Origin: Actinidia chinensis
Lineage: Eukaryota > Streptophyta > Magnoliopsida > Ericales > Actinidiaceae
Direction of reading: 5' to 3'
DNA: 10,000 nt
Assembly: GCA_009663005.1 (NCBI GenBank)
Contig: CM018913.1
Coordinates: forward strand, 17,816,440 to 17,826,439
Positions 7,419 through 10,000 of the stretch are shown in pieces (positions within the stretch are counted from its first letter, which is position 1; each line of letters opens with the position of its first letter). Under the pieces are notes generated by a model. The model was not told the DNA's origin and made no database searches. It saw only the letters and a program-made list of their open reading frames with translations. Position numbers and translations under genes: made by a program.

Positions 7419-8196
7419 TCAAAAGAGGCCTCCAACTAATTCCTCTTGCTGTCCGGCTTTCTCTGACGGGCCCACTGCTGATTGTAACAGCGTACGTCCG
7501 TCCCTTAGTCCCTCTGACCCTTGTCTGACCCTAAAGCTCCCTGAGTGTTCCTCCTCTGTGCGCATTGGTCGCGCTAGTGGTCCAGACTTGACCACCATGA
7601 AAACAAGTAGTTGGTTTTCTAACGTGTAACTGCCTGCGCCAGCCCGCGGGAGTATCCCCCTGTCTCGACTTGCCTCTCTTCGACCCTTCAGTGGGCAGCC
7701 CGCAACACGATGTCCGATTGGTGACACCAAAACAAATCGGCCCTCTCCGAGATGTCTGGTCCAATAACTAGAACTTTTCGATTTCTTCGAAAAATTGTCC
7801 CTCAGACGTGCACTAGTACCCTCGACGTTGAGATTTTGGATGTGTAATCCTCCTAGTCTCATTCACACCTCCCTTATACTGCTCTAAGATATCCACCGCT
7901 CTAGCCGGCACTAAACATTTCTGCCCTCCTTGTTTTTCCTCACCACTTGTTCAATGGCGGTAAACAAACCCCTGCATAAATTCCGTACCACTAATCACCG
8001 TAGGTGGTTGCACCTCCAACCCAACCAAACGTTCCACCGAAGCTTGGCTCTCCCTCCATCCGCTGACTCTGGTTATTGTCTTACCCCCTCGTCCCGGTTT
8101 TCTCGAGCTCCGTTGTCTGCACTAGCCGCCCCACTCGCTCCCGTGAGTGACCTTGCACCCAAAAGTGCACGACCTCCTCGCTTTATATGGTGGCAT
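7419..8196 (-). pseudogene. gag remnant of E2, with damaged CCHC zinc knuckle
   Basis: An ATG at 8196-8194 on the minus strand opens MPPYKARRSCTFGCKVTHGS and meets a stop after 24 codons. The MPP + R-rich opening is common in plant chromovirus gag. The longest later frame (7862-7419) contains SPIGHRVAGCPLKGRREAS, the His and last Cys of a nucleocapsid zinc knuckle. The first Cys (ICFG, about 7738-7727) lies in a neighbouring frame, and the second Cys is absent as read, so a small indel broke the knuckle. The region is about 780 bp, shorter than an intact gag, and most of the capsid domain is not recognisable. Local GC is clearly higher than in the flanks. Confidence 0.72.
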
Positions 8197-8449
8197 GTCT
8201 ATACAATGCCACAAGAAAACATTCCAGCATCATTTAACTTATGATTCAGTCAAAACAGGGAAAGAGTTTAGGCAGGGGGGGAAAAGGATGCAATAAATGG
8301 GGTAGGGGAATAGGGGGCAGGGATAGGGGGGTTGAACTGATTAGAGAGTAGAAATAGGGGGAGTATTAAAGGGGAGGGAGTGGGAGGAGGGGGTGGGAGC
8401 CGGAAGGGGGGCCTTTTTCCCTATCACATGTAACTCAATAACAACAATC
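8197..8449 (-). other. E2 leader with a G-rich stretch on the plus strand (8263-8412)
   Basis: No gene is visible. On the plus strand there are many runs of three or more G separated by short spacers. Two sets satisfy the standard four-run quadruplex rule, at 8299-8331 and 8371-8397. On the transcript (minus) strand the same bases are C-rich and lie between the primer site and the gag ATG. Confidence 0.75.
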
Positions 8450-8708
8450 CTCTGTATACCATGTATGTTCAAGTTATTCTATCATCATAGATAGCACTCA
8501 CATTACTCCTCAATACTAACCAACGAAAACTAACGTTGTGTCTAACAACCCTACGACTATAGGTATCCAAACCTAGAGCTCTGTACATTTTAATCCTCAA
8601 TAACAGATATAATACTCTCACGTGATTCCTCAACAACTAGACACCAAAACAAACGTTGCCTTACCACCCCACGGCCTCATAGGTCTTCGACCTAGAGCTC
8701 TGATACCA
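8450..8708 (-). repeat. Tandem duplication of the primer-binding-site region (period about 119-130 bp)
   Basis: CCTAGAGCTCTG occurs at 8572-8583 and 8691-8702, 119 bases apart. It is preceded in both by AACGTTG, ACC(C)Y, and ATAGGT blocks. A third, weaker match CTCTGTATACCA is at 8450-8461, with similar following bases (AGATA..ACTC..ATTCCTCAA). The outer copy, next to the LTR, contains the working primer site. Confidence 0.7.
8697..8708 (-). other. Primer-binding site of E2, complementary to tRNA-iMet
   Basis: The minus strand reads TGGTATCAGAGC at 8708-8697, four bases (GAAT) after the LTR end ...GTGACA at 8713. TGGTATCAGAGC is the standard plant initiator-methionine primer site, used to start first-strand cDNA synthesis. 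This fixes the orientation and the 5' LTR boundary. Confidence 0.92.
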
Positions 8709-9525
8709 ATTCTGTCACGCACGCCCCCCCCCGGTCAAACCAAGGACCTTGGCCCGTGAGTCAAACAACTCAATGCGGACAAATCAACTAATAAAAATGA
8801 CAAATATACTTGTCCTTACTCAAGTGCATCATCTATTCTTCCCATGATACCATGCTCTCTATGGATCTACCAAATACAAAATATGGATATATCCATAGAC
8901 AATGCCCATACCTGGGTTTTAAAACAACGAATATTCCACTCCCAAAAATTACCTTGACATATTTTCTAGACAAAAGATGAGTCAACAAGGCAATCCCCAT
9001 GCCTCCGATTCATGATAACCCTCGTACCACCGCTGAAATTCATTTTAGTAAAGTGAGTTACCTTGAAAAGATTTAACAATGACTTGATGTCTCAAGCCAA
9101 AACCATGATACATATCTATACAATAAAACATGATGCAGCAACAAAATCTGCTTTCACATTCATATCAAAATATACTTTTGATTTCAAATCCTGATTTTTC
9201 CACAACATCGCGGCTTTTCTCTAAGCATTCATCATTTTAAACAACACACACCATTCAAATCCATTATTTATCAAATCAATGATTTCACCAACCTCTGGCT
9301 TTCCCTCGAAAAACAATAATCCCATTCTTTAGAATTTTCAATTTCTCAAATTGATATTTTTTCCCAAAAAGTAAATACCCAATAACTAAATGACACCCTA
9401 AGCTAACACCTATCAACCTCATCATGCGCTAGCATTTGAGACAACGTCTAGTCACTTCCCGGACTATTCCCAGTCAACTCCCCTGACTTTCCCGTGGGAT
9501 ATGACATCTCCTCTTCTATACTGCC

Positions 9526-9770
9526 GCATTCCTCGGACTTTCACACCAAAGGGTCGACGTCTCCTATACACAATCGCCCTTCCTCGGACTTTCACCGAAG
9601 GGTCGATATCCCTATACCAATCGCATTCCTCGGACTTTCATACCAAACGGGTCGATATCCCTATACACAATCGCTTCCTCCTCGGGACTTCACCTTCATC
9701 ACCTAAAGGGTCGATTCCCTAACACAATCGCATTCCTGACTTTCACCGAAAGGGTCTATAATCCTATATT
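9526..9770 (-). repeat. 48-bp tandem repeat, five units (5' LTR)
   Basis: Units start at about 9526, 9576, 9623, 9673 and 9730 on the plus strand, with the same GCATTCCTCGGACTTTCAC core as at 2941-3133. The degenerate longer units follow from 9771. There are five core units here against four in the 3' LTR. The plus-strand open frames over it are repeat artefacts. Confidence 0.9.
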
Positions 9771-9857
9771 GCGCATTTTTGTTGCCATCTTGGACTTTCT
9801 TTCTTCTCGGGCTTTCATCCACCGAAGGCGTTACATACCAATATAGCCATCTAGGAC

Positions 9858-9863
9858 TTTATT
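9858..9863 (-). promoter_or_regulatory. Candidate polyadenylation signal AATAAA in the 5' LTR
   Basis: It is the counterpart of the hexamer at 3216-3211 and lies in the same degenerate repeat unit. Retention in both LTRs is weak support only. Confidence 0.28.
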
Positions 9864-10000
9864 TTCGGACGTTCAACCACCGAATGTATTACTTCCTCAA
9901 TATCTCCGACTTTTCGTACTTTCACACCGGGGAAGTTTGACATAACCCACTGTACACACGACGCTATTTTGGCCTCCCGTGTGGTTTTTCCGGTATATCC

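Larger units (their letters stand above)
2160..10000 (-). mobile_element. E2: nested, decayed Ty3/gypsy LTR retrotransposon (5' end beyond the window)
   Basis: Transcriptional order on the minus strand is 5' LTR (10000 to 8713, partial), primer-binding site, leader, gag remnant, pol remnant in the order RT then integrase, degenerate polypurine tract, 3' LTR (4997 to 2160). The two LTR stretches (2160-3348 and 8713-10000) align along their whole shared length. The interior is about 3.7 kb, shorter than expected for an intact element with gag and full pol, so it has suffered deletions. The iMet-type primer site, long LTRs, MPP-type gag start and a pol that ends a few bases before the LTR fit a chromovirus, perhaps Tekay/Del; the clade is tentative. 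It sits inside the E1 integrase. Confidence 0.88.
8713..10000 (-). mobile_element. 5' LTR of E2, partial (downstream portion only)
   Basis: Plus-strand TGTCACGCACG at 8713 is the complement of the LTR 3' end, next to the primer site. The segment aligns with 2160-3348 throughout. It includes shared blocks such as ACAATGCCCATA, CTTGATGTCTCAAGCC and AAAATATACTTTTGATTT. It is about 100 bases longer, of which one 48-bp repeat unit explains half. The upstream half with promoter and palindromes is outside the window. Confidence 0.9.

Noticed and set aside
7930..8244. Plus-strand open frame of 104 codons, relatively GC-rich
   Set aside because: It lies antisense to the gag remnant, and its composition follows from the GC-rich gag DNA.
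5000..8700. E2 as a large non-coding retrotransposon derivative (LARD)
   Set aside because: Gag, RT and integrase traces occur in order, so it is a decayed coding element and not one with a non-coding interior.
9494..9722. Two overlapping plus-strand open frames rich in repeated HTKR/IPxT-like words
   Set aside because: Same tandem repeat in the 5' LTR, read in two frames, with no independent sign of coding.

Overview
The window looks like intergenic DNA from a large plant genome, probably a eudicot. No host protein gene, rRNA, tRNA or CRISPR array was recognised. Almost everything is decayed Ty3/gypsy-type LTR retrotransposon, and every recognisable coding remnant reads on the minus strand. 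The AT-rich background, the tRNA-iMet-type primer-binding site, long LTRs and the gag and pol motifs all fit this reading. Family assignments were made by eye from motifs and should be confirmed by search.

Layout. (1) Bases 1-2159 belong to an Athila-like element, here called E1. Read on the minus strand, it runs from the catalytic core and C-terminus of integrase (2159 to 1422), through a short 3' tail and a 14-nt polypurine tract (1299-1286), into LTR-like DNA starting TGTTGTC at 1285. That DNA carries TCGA-centred palindromes. It continues through an intron-like leader (871-223) into the N-terminus of a gag gene (208 to 1, running out of the window). The order pol end, LTR, leader, gag start suggests two E1-type copies sharing one LTR.

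(2) Bases 2160-10000 are a second element, E2, also on the minus strand, inserted into the E1 integrase. Its 3' LTR is 2160-4997 (about 2.84 kb). Its interior is 4998-8712. Its 5' LTR starts at 8713 and leaves the window. In transcriptional order the interior holds a primer-binding site (8708-8697), a leader with a duplicated segment and a C-rich stretch (G-rich on the plus strand), a broken gag with a damaged zinc knuckle (8196-7419), and a heavily frameshifted pol. Reverse transcriptase traces lie near 7060-6360, integrase at 5812-5235, and the pol C-terminus at about 5190-5010, right beside the 3' LTR. The interior is shorter than an intact element, so pieces of gag and pol have been lost. 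E2 resembles an iMet-primed chromovirus, possibly Tekay/Del-like.

(3) The LTRs hold most of the non-coding structure: a 48-bp tandem repeat whose copy number differs between the two LTRs, a roughly 66-bp array built on GGTGTCGACACC palindromes just downstream of a TATA box, a duplicated TATA-containing segment, and poly-A and short-period tracts.

Nothing here is likely to be expressed as intact protein. The points most worth a second look are the dimer-initiation-like hairpin and palindromes in the presumed R regions of both elements, the shared-LTR arrangement of E1, the duplicated primer-binding-site region of E2, and the oddity that the older host element has a cleaner integrase than the element inserted into it.
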